Of a stretch of DNA of 64,000 nucleotides, positions 38,001 to 47,081 are shown piece by piece. The notes under the pieces were generated by a model. That model worked only from the letters and a program-made list of their open reading frames with translations, was not told where the DNA came from and ran no database searches. How positions within the stretch are numbered: the stretch's first letter is position 1; each line of letters opens with the position of its first letter. This stretch comes from Planctomycetaceae bacterium. Lineage in GTDB: Bacteria; Planctomycetota; Planctomycetia; Planctomycetales; Planctomycetaceae. The translations under genes were made by a program, and so were the position numbers. The stretch is taken from contig JAKFUF010000001.1 in assembly GCA_021732845.1 (NCBI GenBank), forward strand, positions 124,001 through 188,000, written 5' to 3'.

Positions 38001-38028
38001 CATAATCCGGAACTGCACATAACGCCGG
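38001..38028. repeat. Right terminal inverted repeat of RIT element (28 bp)
   Basis: Begins CATAATCCGG and ends CATAACGCCGG. Exact reverse complement of 34517-34544. The word GCACATAA occurs twice around it (at 37998-38005 and 38015-38022), possibly the recombinase-binding half-sites. Confidence 0.88.
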
Positions 38029-38216
38029 CCAAGTGCTGTTCTGTTCGCCCCTTGGCGGGGGCTGGAGGAGCGGCCTCGGTTCGGCGCTCCTTTCGTTTGG
38101 CCCCGCCATGTTTTCCGCAATCAGCGGCATCCTTCCGCCTGACAGAGTCCCAAGCGTCCACAGTCCTGTGGCCCGCTTCGACGGACCAAGTTCCCCGTAC
38201 CTTTTGGAGTGTTCTG

Positions 38217-39410
38217 ATGCCTGACTCTACAGGTTCCGCCACCGGTCCGCGCGTCATCGGCCGGCTGAGTTTGACGCACATCCTTCTATTGGCGGTGTTC
38301 GCCGCCCTGTTACTTCTGATTCTGCTTCTGGCGATTCCCCGCAGCGCCGCGACCACAAATTCATCGCCGGGATCAAAGCAGAAGCAAGTGGTGAATCTCG
38401 GTCAGCAAAAGGCCCGGACCGAACTTCCGGCATCCGCCCGCGTGAGCGAAACCGAACTTATTCCCGACACCCGGCGGGTCCAGGAGGTGCTGCGAGCGGG
38501 GAGTACCTACCGAACGGTCCAGAAGGGCAGCCTTGTTGTGAAGGGCCATGACCCGGACTGGACATCTGATGAAGTCGTCAAGCTGGCTCTCGTGGCGGAA
38601 CAGATTGCCAGCCGGACGATCGAAAGCAACGACGGCGTGACGCTGGTCGAGGTGCGGACCATTGAAACGGCAAGAGTTATCAAGATTCTGTGTGCGACCA
38701 AGGATTTTCACATTGAACTGGGAGATCCCGATCTCTCAATCCTCAAAGCGCTGGATGAGGTGGCACCCGGCGAGGCGGTCGAGGTCGCGGATCCCGTCAC
38801 GCTCCTGCAGGCAGTCCTCAAGCCGGGGACGGATGTCACACGGGGCACTTGGAAGGTAGTTGCCAGTGTCGACCAACTCTCCGGCAAGAAGATTCGGCTG
38901 ACGCATACGAACGGAATTGGCGTCACGAACGTTGAACCTGTCAACTGCAGCCTCACTGAGGAAGAGGTCGAACTGTTCTTCCGCGCGGATCCGCTGGCGG
39001 ACATGCGCTTCCTGCCGGATCTGGGACTCAAGCCGGGTGAATCATTCGTCGTGCCCGGTTACGCTTTCGCCCAGTTGCTGGACCCGGAACTTCATCCGCA
39101 TGTCGAAGGCAACCTCACCATCACGCGTGGAAGTGATCTGCGGCAGGACGGCCATCAGATGGCACTGCTGAAGATCGATTCCAGCAAGAGCGACCTGCAG
39201 TTGTCCGCTGCAGATTCCCAACAGAAAGCGTTTGGCCGACTGACGCCAAAGGGAACACTGCTCTTCGATCTCGACGGTCAGTTCGTTCGTCAGGCCACGC
39301 TTTCCGGTGAAATCCTCATTCGCTCGATTCCCAAGGACCATGCGCTCGGCAATTCGAGCCCCGTCAGCCAGCCCGAAACCTCCATGACTTATTCCTGCCA
39401 AAAACTATGA
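38217..39410 (+). CDS. Membrane-anchored protein of unknown function, first gene of kinase/FHA-ABC operon
   Basis: The ATG at 38217 has TTTTGGAG upstream and gives 397 residues starting MPDSTGSATGPRVIG. One membrane helix at about 20-42 (ILLLAVFAALLLLILLLAIP) is followed by a long extracytoplasmic region without recognised motifs (for example WTSDEVVKLALVAEQIASRT, FFRADPLADMRFLPDLGL). The frame is open further upstream into the RIT flank, which is not coding. Its stop overlaps the kinase start (ATGA), so it is co-translated with the kinase and likely works with it. The RIT element sits directly upstream and may have displaced the promoter. Confidence 0.75.
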   Translation: MPDSTGSATGPRVIGRLSLTHILLLAVFAALLLLILLLAIPRSAATTNSSPGSKQKQVVNLGQQKARTELPASARVSETELIPDTRRVQEVLRAGSTYRTVQKGSLVVKGHDPDWTSDEVVKLALVAEQIASRTIESNDGVTLVEVRTIETARVIKILCATKDFHIELGDPDLSILKALDEVAPGEAVEVADPVTLLQAVLKPGTDVTRGTWKVVASVDQLSGKKIRLTHTNGIGVTNVEPVNCSLTEEEVELFFRADPLADMRFLPDLGLKPGESFVVPGYAFAQLLDPELHPHVEGNLTITRGSDLRQDGHQMALLKIDSSKSDLQLSAADSQQKAFGRLTPKGTLLFDLDGQFVRQATLSGEILIRSIPKDHALGNSSPVSQPETSMTYSCQKL

Positions 39411-42400
39411 CCACCTCACCTTCGAATCCACCGGACAGCCAGTCACTTTTCGGTCAACAGACCATTCCCGGCCAGCGGACCTCCAATGTGGGAGTTGCGC
39501 AACCAATCACCGTTCAGATTCCCGGCTACGAAATCCGGCGGCAAATCGGTGCCGGCGGCATGGGAGTCGTCTTTGAAGCGGTACAGCTGTCACTCAACCG
39601 TCGCGTGGCGGTCAAGGTACTTTCTCCGAGCCTTTCCCAAGACAAGGAACTGATTCAGCGGTTTGAACAGGAGGGCCTGATTCTCGGACGCTTGTCACAT
39701 CCCCATATTGTGCAGGTTGTCGAGCGCGGCCAGGCTGCGGGCCAGTTGTTCATTGTTCTGGAGTTTGTGGCTGGAACAAGTGGTTTCCCTGTCACCCTGC
39801 AACACTATCTGGAACGGGCTCCGATCGATCCCGTCGAAGTCAGGCGGTTGTTTCTCGAAGTTGCCCAGGCGCTGGCTCATGCCCACTCCCAGGGAATTGT
39901 CCACCGCGATGTCAAACCGTCCAACGTGCTGTTGGATCAGCACGGGCACGTCAAAGTTACCGACTTTGGGATCGCCCTTGTCGTTGATTCCGACTCCCGA
40001 TTGACCAGGCCCGCGGCAGCATTGGGCACTCTGGAGTACATGGCACCGGAGCAGCGTCAGAATCCCGCCGGCGCAGATCCACGGAGCGACATCTACTCTC
40101 TGGGTGTCATGCTGTACGAGCTGCTGACGGGCCACCTGCCAGTTGGTCTGTTCCTGATGCCCGCCGACGAATTGCCGGGCCTGGCCAATGAATGGAATGC
40201 GCTCCTGGGGCGGTCGCTGCAGTCAAAGCCTGACCAGCGGTTTCAAACAATGGCCGAATTTATCCGAGAACTGCAGGAGATTCCTGTTGTTCCAGCAACC
40301 ACATCGGCACCCCCGACTCCAAAGTTGTCCTGGGCGAAGGACGTCACGCTGCCGGAGCCACTGCCTCGGAAATATCCCTGCACAGATTGCGGCCGGGCCT
40401 GCGGCGAGGAAGACATTTACTGTCCCGGTTGCAGCCAGCCGCTCGTGTGGGACTGTCCTGCCTGCGACCGCAAGGGACAAGTCGCCACGCGGTTCTGCGC
40501 GGGGTGCGGTCGTGATCTGCAAAAGGCCGTCCGTGCCCAGTCCTTTCTGGACCGAGCCCTCAAAATCTGCCATGAGCTGGCTTCCTGCGCTGACCCTCTT
40601 GCCGCCGGGGCGAAGGCCCAGAACGCCTGGCAGACTTGGAAGACGGCGACCGCCCTGAGTGCGGATCTGCCAACGCTCGTGGCCGCTACAGACGACTTCA
40701 AGAGCGCCATCGCGTCAACACTGTGGACGGCTGCACGGGATCTGGCCCGCCAGCAGCAGTGCGGCCTGGCCAGTCACTATTGCCAGCTCATCTTGATTGC
40801 CTTGCCGACTCACGAGGCCGCCCGCGATTTGCTGGACCGATTGGCAGATCTGCGGGAAGAGTGGCTCAGCAAGGCCGCAGCATTCCGTAGCAACGGACAG
40901 ATCTCCCAGGAACTCAAGACGCTCCTTAATCTGGAGCAGAAATTCCCGGAGGACGCCGTCATCAAAGCTCTGCGCGTCACCTGTGAAGCGAAGCTGAGTT
41001 CTGTGAAATCGATCGTCCGCGAGCAGATCCCCGCTCTTCAGCAGGAGCGGCGGCTTGTCGAACTGCTGAAGGTCCTGGAGGGAATTCGCCACAGCGGAGT
41101 GGCCGTGGAAGGGCTGCAGGATTTTGAGGCAACCCAGCGGCAGCGACTGCAGCGGGCGGAATCTCTTTTGAACACGGCGCGAGCTGCCATTGACCAAGGG
41201 GCCTTCGCACGGGCGATTCAGGCGATGGATGCGGCAAGGGATCTGGTCACAGATCACGCCGCCCTCAATCAGCTCCACGAAACCTCGACTGATCGACAGC
41301 GCCAGGCCACCATTCTGCGGGACCAGCTTCAGCAGCATCTAAAAAATCGCCGCTGGTTCCGCGCTCGAAGCTGTTTGAAGAAGATGGAACGCGGACGACT
41401 GGGCGGACGCATACCGGAAAGCATCGCCCAGCAACTGACCGCACAGGTATTGAAGGCGAACACCTACCTCCGCCTTGGACTGTGGGCACTGCTAAGTTGT
41501 GTGGTTGTCGTGACATGCTCTCTCACCTCAGTCCTGATTCAAGGTCCGCTGGCCAATTTTGTCCGCGGCGTGTTCCCCGCAATGAAGGCCGTTCCTGACG
41601 CAGAGATGTTGACCGCCTTGTCAGGCACCGCGCTGCTGGCATTCAATGTGCCGGCACTCTCGCTGCTCCAATTGCCGCTGAAAGAGCCAACGCTGACAGG
41701 AAATCATCTGCCGCGAGTGCTGCTGCGGACCCTGATCGCTGTAACCGTCGCCGCAGTTCCGATCCTGGCCGTGCTTGCGGTTCGGGATGCGGCCCTGCCA
41801 AGAGCATCTCCCAAGATCCAGCAGGATATGCAGGAGTTCCTCGGCCTGCTGGGGCCGTTCGCGGGACGCTTGGGACTGCTCCTCGTTGGCTCGCTGCCCC
41901 TGGGTCTGGTTGCGGCAGATCTGGCGGTGCGCTGGTCCGATGAACTGGTCAAGGACCGAAAGTTCCATCGGACATGGCCCACTGTACTGGGCATGGTGGG
42001 CACCAGCGGAATGTCGCTGTTGATGAACTACGAGCCGCAGCAGGTGTCGATGGCCAGCTTCCTGCTGACGCTGTCTGGCCTGACCCACATCACCGGAATT
42101 TGCCGATTCCGATCGGTGCTCCTCGGGATCCTGCCGGCCATCGCCTTTAACGCAATAGCCGGTGCGTGGACTACCAACACGTGGGGAAGCATGACGACGT
42201 TCGCAATGGCGGGAACCCTGTTTTTTGCTCTCACCGCAATCTGGGAACGCTCCTCAAACATTTTCGCGTTCACCGGGCTGGTCCTGCTCGCCGGGCTGGC
42301 AGCCATGGTTCTTCCAACTCACGCCATGGCGGTGATGTCCGTCTGGATTCTCCTGCTTGGCGAACTGTTCCCGGACCTGCGGCGGGAAGCCGACTGCCGT

Positions 42401-42454
42401 CTTCATCTGTTCGATCGGCTGGCCGAACTCGGCGCTCGGTACCGGCAACGCTGA
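39407..42454 (+). CDS. Membrane serine/threonine protein kinase with zinc-ribbon linker
   Basis: This 1015-residue Hanks-type kinase has a glycine loop IGAGGMGVVFEA, Lys70 (VAVKVL), the catalytic HRDVKPSN with D168, DFG at 186-188 and MAPEQ. The kinase domain spans about 40-295. Residues about 320-375 carry four zinc-ribbon CxxC pairs (YPCTDCGRACG, YCPGCSQPL, WDCPACDRK, FCAGCGRDL). A helical, TPR-like region (about 380-660) follows, then about nine membrane helices to the C-terminus. It is coupled to the upstream gene by ATGA and followed 32 bases later by an ABC transporter with two FHA domains, which bind phosphothreonine. The kinase probably controls that transporter; this is inference. 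Confidence 0.92.
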   Translation: MTTSPSNPPDSQSLFGQQTIPGQRTSNVGVAQPITVQIPGYEIRRQIGAGGMGVVFEAVQLSLNRRVAVKVLSPSLSQDKELIQRFEQEGLILGRLSHPHIVQVVERGQAAGQLFIVLEFVAGTSGFPVTLQHYLERAPIDPVEVRRLFLEVAQALAHAHSQGIVHRDVKPSNVLLDQHGHVKVTDFGIALVVDSDSRLTRPAAALGTLEYMAPEQRQNPAGADPRSDIYSLGVMLYELLTGHLPVGLFLMPADELPGLANEWNALLGRSLQSKPDQRFQTMAEFIRELQEIPVVPATTSAPPTPKLSWAKDVTLPEPLPRKYPCTDCGRACGEEDIYCPGCSQPLVWDCPACDRKGQVATRFCAGCGRDLQKAVRAQSFLDRALKICHELASCADPLAAGAKAQNAWQTWKTATALSADLPTLVAATDDFKSAIASTLWTAARDLARQQQCGLASHYCQLILIALPTHEAARDLLDRLADLREEWLSKAAAFRSNGQISQELKTLLNLEQKFPEDAVIKALRVTCEAKLSSVKSIVREQIPALQQERRLVELLKVLEGIRHSGVAVEGLQDFEATQRQRLQRAESLLNTARAAIDQGAFARAIQAMDAARDLVTDHAALNQLHETSTDRQRQATILRDQLQQHLKNRRWFRARSCLKKMERGRLGGRIPESIAQQLTAQVLKANTYLRLGLWALLSCVVVVTCSLTSVLIQGPLANFVRGVFPAMKAVPDAEMLTALSGTALLAFNVPALSLLQLPLKEPTLTGNHLPRVLLRTLIAVTVAAVPILAVLAVRDAALPRASPKIQQDMQEFLGLLGPFAGRLGLLLVGSLPLGLVAADLAVRWSDELVKDRKFHRTWPTVLGMVGTSGMSLLMNYEPQQVSMASFLLTLSGLTHITGICRFRSVLLGILPAIAFNAIAGAWTTNTWGSMTTFAMAGTLFFALTAIWERSSNIFAFTGLVLLAGLAAMVLPTHAMAVMSVWILLLGELFPDLRREADCRLHLFDRLAELGARYRQR

Positions 42455-42486
42455 TCATCTCAAAATATCACCCGGAGCCGATCTCC

Positions 42487-44892
42487 ATGCGCTATCCCGT
42501 CCTCCACAGTCTTGCGGATTCGGCCCTCCATTCGCTCGCCGAGATCACACGGTTCCATGTCGGCCGCAGCCGTGACGCCGATCTTGTCGTCATGGATGTC
42601 AGCTGTTCGCGGCAGCAGTTTTGCATCGTCCGTGAGAATGAGGCTTTCTTTCTCGAACCCCAATCTGAGTCCAATCCCACGCTCTGCAATGGCGAACTGG
42701 TCACGACTCGCACGCCACTGCGCCACCTGAGCGAGATCCAGGTCGGATCGAGCACGTTCCGGTTTCTGGAACATCAGCCCGAGGAAGTCTCACTGTCCGA
42801 GGAGCCACATGCGCTGGATCGACATACAGTTGTCAGGCCAGCAATGCCGGGCATGCTGAGGCGGGTGGACCAGACGTTGGTAGGGAACCGTGACGATTTT
42901 CTGATGAGCGGATTTGTGTCTCCGGAAAACTCCTTTCCCGTGACCGGCACGATGTTGATTGGACGCCACGTGAACCGGGTCCAGATTCACCTGCCGCATC
43001 TGCATGTCTCCGGGCTGCATGCGCAGATCACAGCGGCTGAGAACCAGGGAACGATCACGGATTTGAACAGCGCGAATGGGACATTCATCAATGGTCGCCG
43101 GATCTCACATCCGACCAAGATTCACCCCAATGACCGGATCGACATCGGTCCCTATTCGCTGTTCTTCACTGGTCATTCGCTGGAGTCTCAATCGCGGGCA
43201 AACAATCTCGAACTCGTGGCGGTGGGACTCCGCCGTGAAGCCCCAGTGCCTGCAACCCGCGGAGTCAAATGTCTGCTCGACAACGTCTCGCTCATCGTCC
43301 GGCCGAAAGAATTCGTGGCAGTCATCGGCCCAAGCGGCTCCGGGAAGTCGACGCTGCTCTCCTGCCTAAGCGCCCGGGCTGCCCTGAACGGCGGACAGGT
43401 GTTGCTCAACGGCAAGGATTTCCATGCCGATTTTGAGCTGCTGAAGAATGATGTCGTGGTGGTTCCACAACGGGACGTGCTGTTTGAAACCCTGACGCCG
43501 GAACAGATGCTGCGATTTACCGCTCAGTTGCGGTTGCCGCCAGAAACCACCGCTGGTGAGATTGAGGTGCGGATCTCCGAGGTTCTGATGACCGTGAATC
43601 TGCTGGAACACCGGCTCACATCGGTCCGGCACCTGAGTGGCGGCCAGCGCAAGCGGGCCAGTCTCGCCAACGAGTTGATTGCCGGTGCCAGCCTACTGTT
43701 TCTGGACGAGGTCACTTCGGGACTGGACGAGCAGGCCGACGAGGAATTCATGGGCCTGTTTCGCAAACTTGCCGACCAGGGCAAGACGGTCGTGTGCATC
43801 ACCCACACGCTGGCCCACATTCCCGGAAACTGCGATCGCGTGGTGGTCCTGGCCGACGGCGGACGGCTGGCGTTCTTCGGTTCACCGGAAGAGGCGCTGG
43901 AGTTTTTCTCCATTCCCCACCTGGGCAGAGTGTTCGACGCACTCAGGCCGCGTCCTGCGATCGAATGGTGTGCACGATTTCGTGGTCATACCCTGTTTCA
44001 GAAATGCGTGTCGCCAGCCCGTCCGAATCAGGCTCCGGGCCGGTTGCCAGCGCGACGGTTGCGCCTCAAGTTTCACGAACACTGCGCCAAGTTTTGGCGA
44101 CAGACCGGCATCCTTTTGGTCCGCCATCTCGCGGTGCTTGGCGGTGACCGGCAACACGTGCTGTTAATGGCTGGCCAGGCGGCCATCGTGGCCTGGCTGT
44201 TCATTTTGGTCTACGGCAACATCCCCGGCATCGAGAATGTGTTTGAGCGGAAACAGGCCACAATCACGCTCTGGTTTCTGGCGGGCCTCTCCTCGCTGTG
44301 GTTCGGATGCAACAATGCCGCCAGGGAACTGGTCAAGGAACGGTCCGTCTTTCAGCAGGAACATGACGTCAATTTGCGAACCGACAGCTACCTTGCGTCG
44401 AAGCTGATACTGCTCTTCGGCTGCACGTATCTTCAGACCATCTTTCTGCATGTGACGATCCTCCTCTTTTGCCGTCCGCCGGGCCAAATTGTCGCATCGT
44501 GGTTTGTGCTGACGCTCATGGGACTGACGGGTGTCGTCTCGGGCCTCGGACTTTCTGCCCTCGCCAAGTCGGAGCAGGCCGCAATTGCGCTCGTGCCCGT
44601 ATTCCTGATCCCACAAATCATCCTCTCGGATGTCATCATTAAGCTCCGCGGCATGAGCCTGTTGATCGCCAAACTGATTGTCCCGGCATATTGGGGCATC
44701 AAGGCTTTGCATGCGTTGGTTCCGGGCAGCGACTTGAACACGATGCGATTGATGGACAAGGAATCGTTTTTCGTCTGCGTCGCGATGCTTTGTGCGCACA
44801 TCACCGCCTTGGCATTCGCGGTTGTCTTCTGCATGCGCCAAAACAACAGGTTGATCGCAAACCGATTCCGGATTTTCAACTGGCTTGCCTGA
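42487..44892 (+). CDS. FHA-FHA-ABC transporter (ABCG-like fused ATPase and permease)
   Basis: The start at ATG 42487 gives 801 residues; the open frame extends back into the kinase gene and is not used. There are two FHA domains, at about 20-100 (FHVGRSRDADLVV) and 155-230 (MLIGRHVNRVQIHL, NGTFINGRRI). The ABC ATPase follows at about 260-480 with Walker A GPSGSGKST, signature LSGGQRKRASLANE and Walker B LLFLDEVTSGLDE. The C-terminal part has about six TM helices of ABC2 type. FHA domains bind phosphorylated Ser/Thr kinases or targets, so the adjacent kinase is the natural partner. Substrate unknown. Confidence 0.92.
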   Translation: MRYPVLHSLADSALHSLAEITRFHVGRSRDADLVVMDVSCSRQQFCIVRENEAFFLEPQSESNPTLCNGELVTTRTPLRHLSEIQVGSSTFRFLEHQPEEVSLSEEPHALDRHTVVRPAMPGMLRRVDQTLVGNRDDFLMSGFVSPENSFPVTGTMLIGRHVNRVQIHLPHLHVSGLHAQITAAENQGTITDLNSANGTFINGRRISHPTKIHPNDRIDIGPYSLFFTGHSLESQSRANNLELVAVGLRREAPVPATRGVKCLLDNVSLIVRPKEFVAVIGPSGSGKSTLLSCLSARAALNGGQVLLNGKDFHADFELLKNDVVVVPQRDVLFETLTPEQMLRFTAQLRLPPETTAGEIEVRISEVLMTVNLLEHRLTSVRHLSGGQRKRASLANELIAGASLLFLDEVTSGLDEQADEEFMGLFRKLADQGKTVVCITHTLAHIPGNCDRVVVLADGGRLAFFGSPEEALEFFSIPHLGRVFDALRPRPAIEWCARFRGHTLFQKCVSPARPNQAPGRLPARRLRLKFHEHCAKFWRQTGILLVRHLAVLGGDRQHVLLMAGQAAIVAWLFILVYGNIPGIENVFERKQATITLWFLAGLSSLWFGCNNAARELVKERSVFQQEHDVNLRTDSYLASKLILLFGCTYLQTIFLHVTILLFCRPPGQIVASWFVLTLMGLTGVVSGLGLSALAKSEQAAIALVPVFLIPQIILSDVIIKLRGMSLLIAKLIVPAYWGIKALHALVPGSDLNTMRLMDKESFFVCVAMLCAHITALAFAVVFCMRQNNRLIANRFRIFNWLA

Positions 44893-45127
44893 AGTGCGGC
44901 CCGGCTACTGATCGGAAAATCTGCGGCAGCACGCAGCTTTTCATCACGAGACCATCGACTCCGCTGACAGACAGTCGGTCGGTTTTGCCTCGTCAGCGAT
45001 CCGTTCTGGCAGATCTCCTTGGTTCGAAAGGGTGCCATGGTCCATGCCATGGTGCCACCGGAGATTGAGTTTTGGGGTCGTCAACGGGATAATTTGCTGT
45101 GACCTGTAATCTCAATGGAAAGACGGC

Positions 45128-45607
45128 ATGCCTGACCCCTTCAATCGTACAGACTTGATCAAAGAACATTCATTCGCCGTCAAAGCTGCAGACGTTTTTG
45201 CTGCGAAGAAATCGGCAGACTCATCCAACAGGCTGCTGTCACAAAACGTGGTTGTGGCATACAGGCATTCCCTGATGCGCGTCTACGAGATGGCCCCTGG
45301 CTCCCCAGCCGCAATTCATCTGCTCACGGGCATGGCTTCGGGAGAAATGACCCTGGGCAGGCTAATCGGACCACGAATCCTACAGGCACATATTTGTCAA
45401 AATTTTAGCGACGTCTGCGGCGAGGCCCCCAGCGTCCTGGTTTTTGAATCTCACCCCGAGGCATCCGGAAAATCGCCACGCAACTTCAGCGTCGGAAATG
45501 CGTCGGTCCGGTCGATTGCTTTGACGACGACGGTGATGGACATCTCCATTAGTGAGCAGATGTTTTTTGGCCTAGAGACCGTCGATTTCGATGACGAAGG
45601 CGCGTGA
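45128..45607 (+). CDS. Hypothetical protein
   Basis: A 159-residue frame, MPDPFNRTDLIKEHSFAVKA to VDFDDEGA. It has no signal peptide or membrane helix and no motif that I recognise. It begins 235 bases after the ABC transporter and is followed 29 bases later by another unknown gene on the same strand. It is probably island cargo near the integrase. A C-terminal hydrophobic/beta-rich stretch reads SVRSIALTTTVMDISISEQM. Confidence 0.55.
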   Translation: MPDPFNRTDLIKEHSFAVKAADVFAAKKSADSSNRLLSQNVVVAYRHSLMRVYEMAPGSPAAIHLLTGMASGEMTLGRLIGPRILQAHICQNFSDVCGEAPSVLVFESHPEASGKSPRNFSVGNASVRSIALTTTVMDISISEQMFFGLETVDFDDEGA

Positions 45608-45636
45608 CGCATTGAACCGGGATAAGCAGACAGCCC

Positions 45637-46647
45637 ATGCGAAGGTCCCAGGGTGATGTAACCGAGCCGAAGACTGGCGGTGGGATGCTCTACGAAAATT
45701 ATCAGCGGAATCCGCTGATTGCGCATCGATTCTTCTATACGCTGCCGGGCTCGCTGTTAAAGCTCCTCTTCAAGGAAAAACTGCTGGATCCCGAGTTAGT
45801 CGATCTCGAAATTGAATTGTCTGCTATCTGCGGCGATCATTCAGGCATGGTCGGATTTCACGACGGCAATCCAATTGCATTCGCTTTCTTGCGGAAGTCC
45901 GAATTCGGGGTTCCTTCAGTTGTTGAAGCGTTTGAGCGAAACCTTCCGACACACAAAATCAAGGCATCCTTGAAACTGGCAGAAGAGCGGCTCGACCATT
46001 CACGGCGAAGTCTGCGGGCATATCTTGGCTGGCTCCTGACAAACCCCGTCTTTCTGACGGAGCAGGCCGCTCTATGGACGGCGATCGCACCGAAGTCCGG
46101 GGAGTGCGAGGCAACCCGCAAAACCAAATCGGTAGAAGCTGATCAGCCACTCCTGGAACGCTACTGTGCACGGTGGCGACTGATCAATTTATTGGGTCCG
46201 TTCTTGCCAGTGCCAATCGGGACTCAGTTTCCGGCGCTGGCACCTCAGATCTCGATCCAGAATTCGCGTTCAAGCGGCTATGGCCTGGCTGCCATCCCGG
46301 ACACCCAATCCCTTCCATCCGCAGAAGAATTGCGATCGCATCTGGAGGAGATTCGCATGGCATCAACTCCGGAGCATCTCCGCGAATGGTTCGCAATCGA
46401 AGGTGCCAGCAATCCCAGCAAAAATCTGTTGGCGAGGTACGCGCGCGTTTTCGAAGTGCAACACTATTGGCGCGTGGTGCATCTCCGCCATTCGAATGCC
46501 CTCCATCGCCGTCAGGGGCGACTGATGGCATCGCTGGCGAGCTTTCTCAACGTCAGTGGGGATGCGATCCAACGCGACGCCAATCTGATTAAAGAACGTT
46601 TGGGCCACAATCAGTGGTGGGACCGATTTCCCTGGCCCGCCGTCTGA
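45637..46647 (+). CDS. Hypothetical protein
   Basis: A 336-residue frame starting MRRSQGDVTEPK (or at the internal ATG for MLYENYQRNPLI). It is rich in hydrophobic and aromatic residues but without a signal peptide or clear membrane helix. The C-terminal region reads LARYARVFEVQHYWRVVHLR, QGRLMASLASFLNVSGDAIQ, possibly helical. I recognise no family. It follows the 45128 gene closely and precedes the excisionase/integrase pair, so it is likely cargo of that integrating element. Confidence 0.6.
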   Translation: MRRSQGDVTEPKTGGGMLYENYQRNPLIAHRFFYTLPGSLLKLLFKEKLLDPELVDLEIELSAICGDHSGMVGFHDGNPIAFAFLRKSEFGVPSVVEAFERNLPTHKIKASLKLAEERLDHSRRSLRAYLGWLLTNPVFLTEQAALWTAIAPKSGECEATRKTKSVEADQPLLERYCARWRLINLLGPFLPVPIGTQFPALAPQISIQNSRSSGYGLAAIPDTQSLPSAEELRSHLEEIRMASTPEHLREWFAIEGASNPSKNLLARYARVFEVQHYWRVVHLRHSNALHRRQGRLMASLASFLNVSGDAIQRDANLIKERLGHNQWWDRFPWPAV

Positions 46648-46785
46648 AGAGCACCGGCACTATTGTGCATGTGCTGCGAACCACCTGCAATGTTTTGGTA
46701 GCGAACGCGTCGGTCTAATGCCGGAGCCGAACTCAACCGTGGGGTTGCTTCCCGCGGCTTGTCTTCTCTCCAAAGGCCGCTTTCG

Positions 46786-47046
46786 ATGCCGTCGCCCCCT
46801 GAGTTTCTGTCAATTCCGCAGTTCGTAGCGCTCAGCGGTTTGTCTCCAAGTACCGTCCGCCGTCGCGTGCGGGACCGCTCGCTGGCGTCGTATCAGCCGG
46901 GCGGCAAGGGAAAAAAAGTCTTGATTCCGCGCGACGCGCTGGACCGGCCGACCGTCCCCGCGACGAACGAAGTCGCCCCATCCCAGCCCCCGAAACAACC
47001 GCTCGCCACACGCCGCGGTCCCCGACCGGGATGGCAGCAGCGCTGA
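46786..47046 (+). CDS. Excisionase-like small HTH protein
   Basis: The ATG at 46786 gives 86 residues, [20 protein letters not shown]. It contains a MerR/excisionase-type helix-turn-helix ([19 protein letters not shown], then [10 protein letters not shown]), as in proteins that direct integrase to excision. The Pro/Arg-rich tail is short. It ends 35 bases before the integrase start on the same strand, the usual xis-int order. Confidence 0.7.
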   Translation: MPSPPEFLSIPQFVALSGLSPSTVRRRVRDRSLASYQPGGKGKKVLIPRDALDRPTVPATNEVAPSQPPKQPLATRRGPRPGWQQR

Positions 47047-47081
47047 GCGGTCTCATCCTCACACACACTCAGAGAGGCATC

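Larger units (their letters stand above)
34517..38028 (+). mobile_element. Recombinase-in-trio (RIT) element
   Basis: Three tyrosine recombinase genes in one direction, each overlapping the next by four bases (ATGA), bounded by perfect 28-bp inverted repeats, total about 3.5 kb. This matches the definition of RIT elements. All three frames are intact, so the element may still be active. It lies between an IS4-type remnant and the promoter region of the 38217 operon. Confidence 0.88.

Noticed and set aside
44893-45127. Second tRNA-like end or att site
   Set aside because: Contains GGTTCGAAAGG, but the rest of a tRNA-Ser 3' end is absent.
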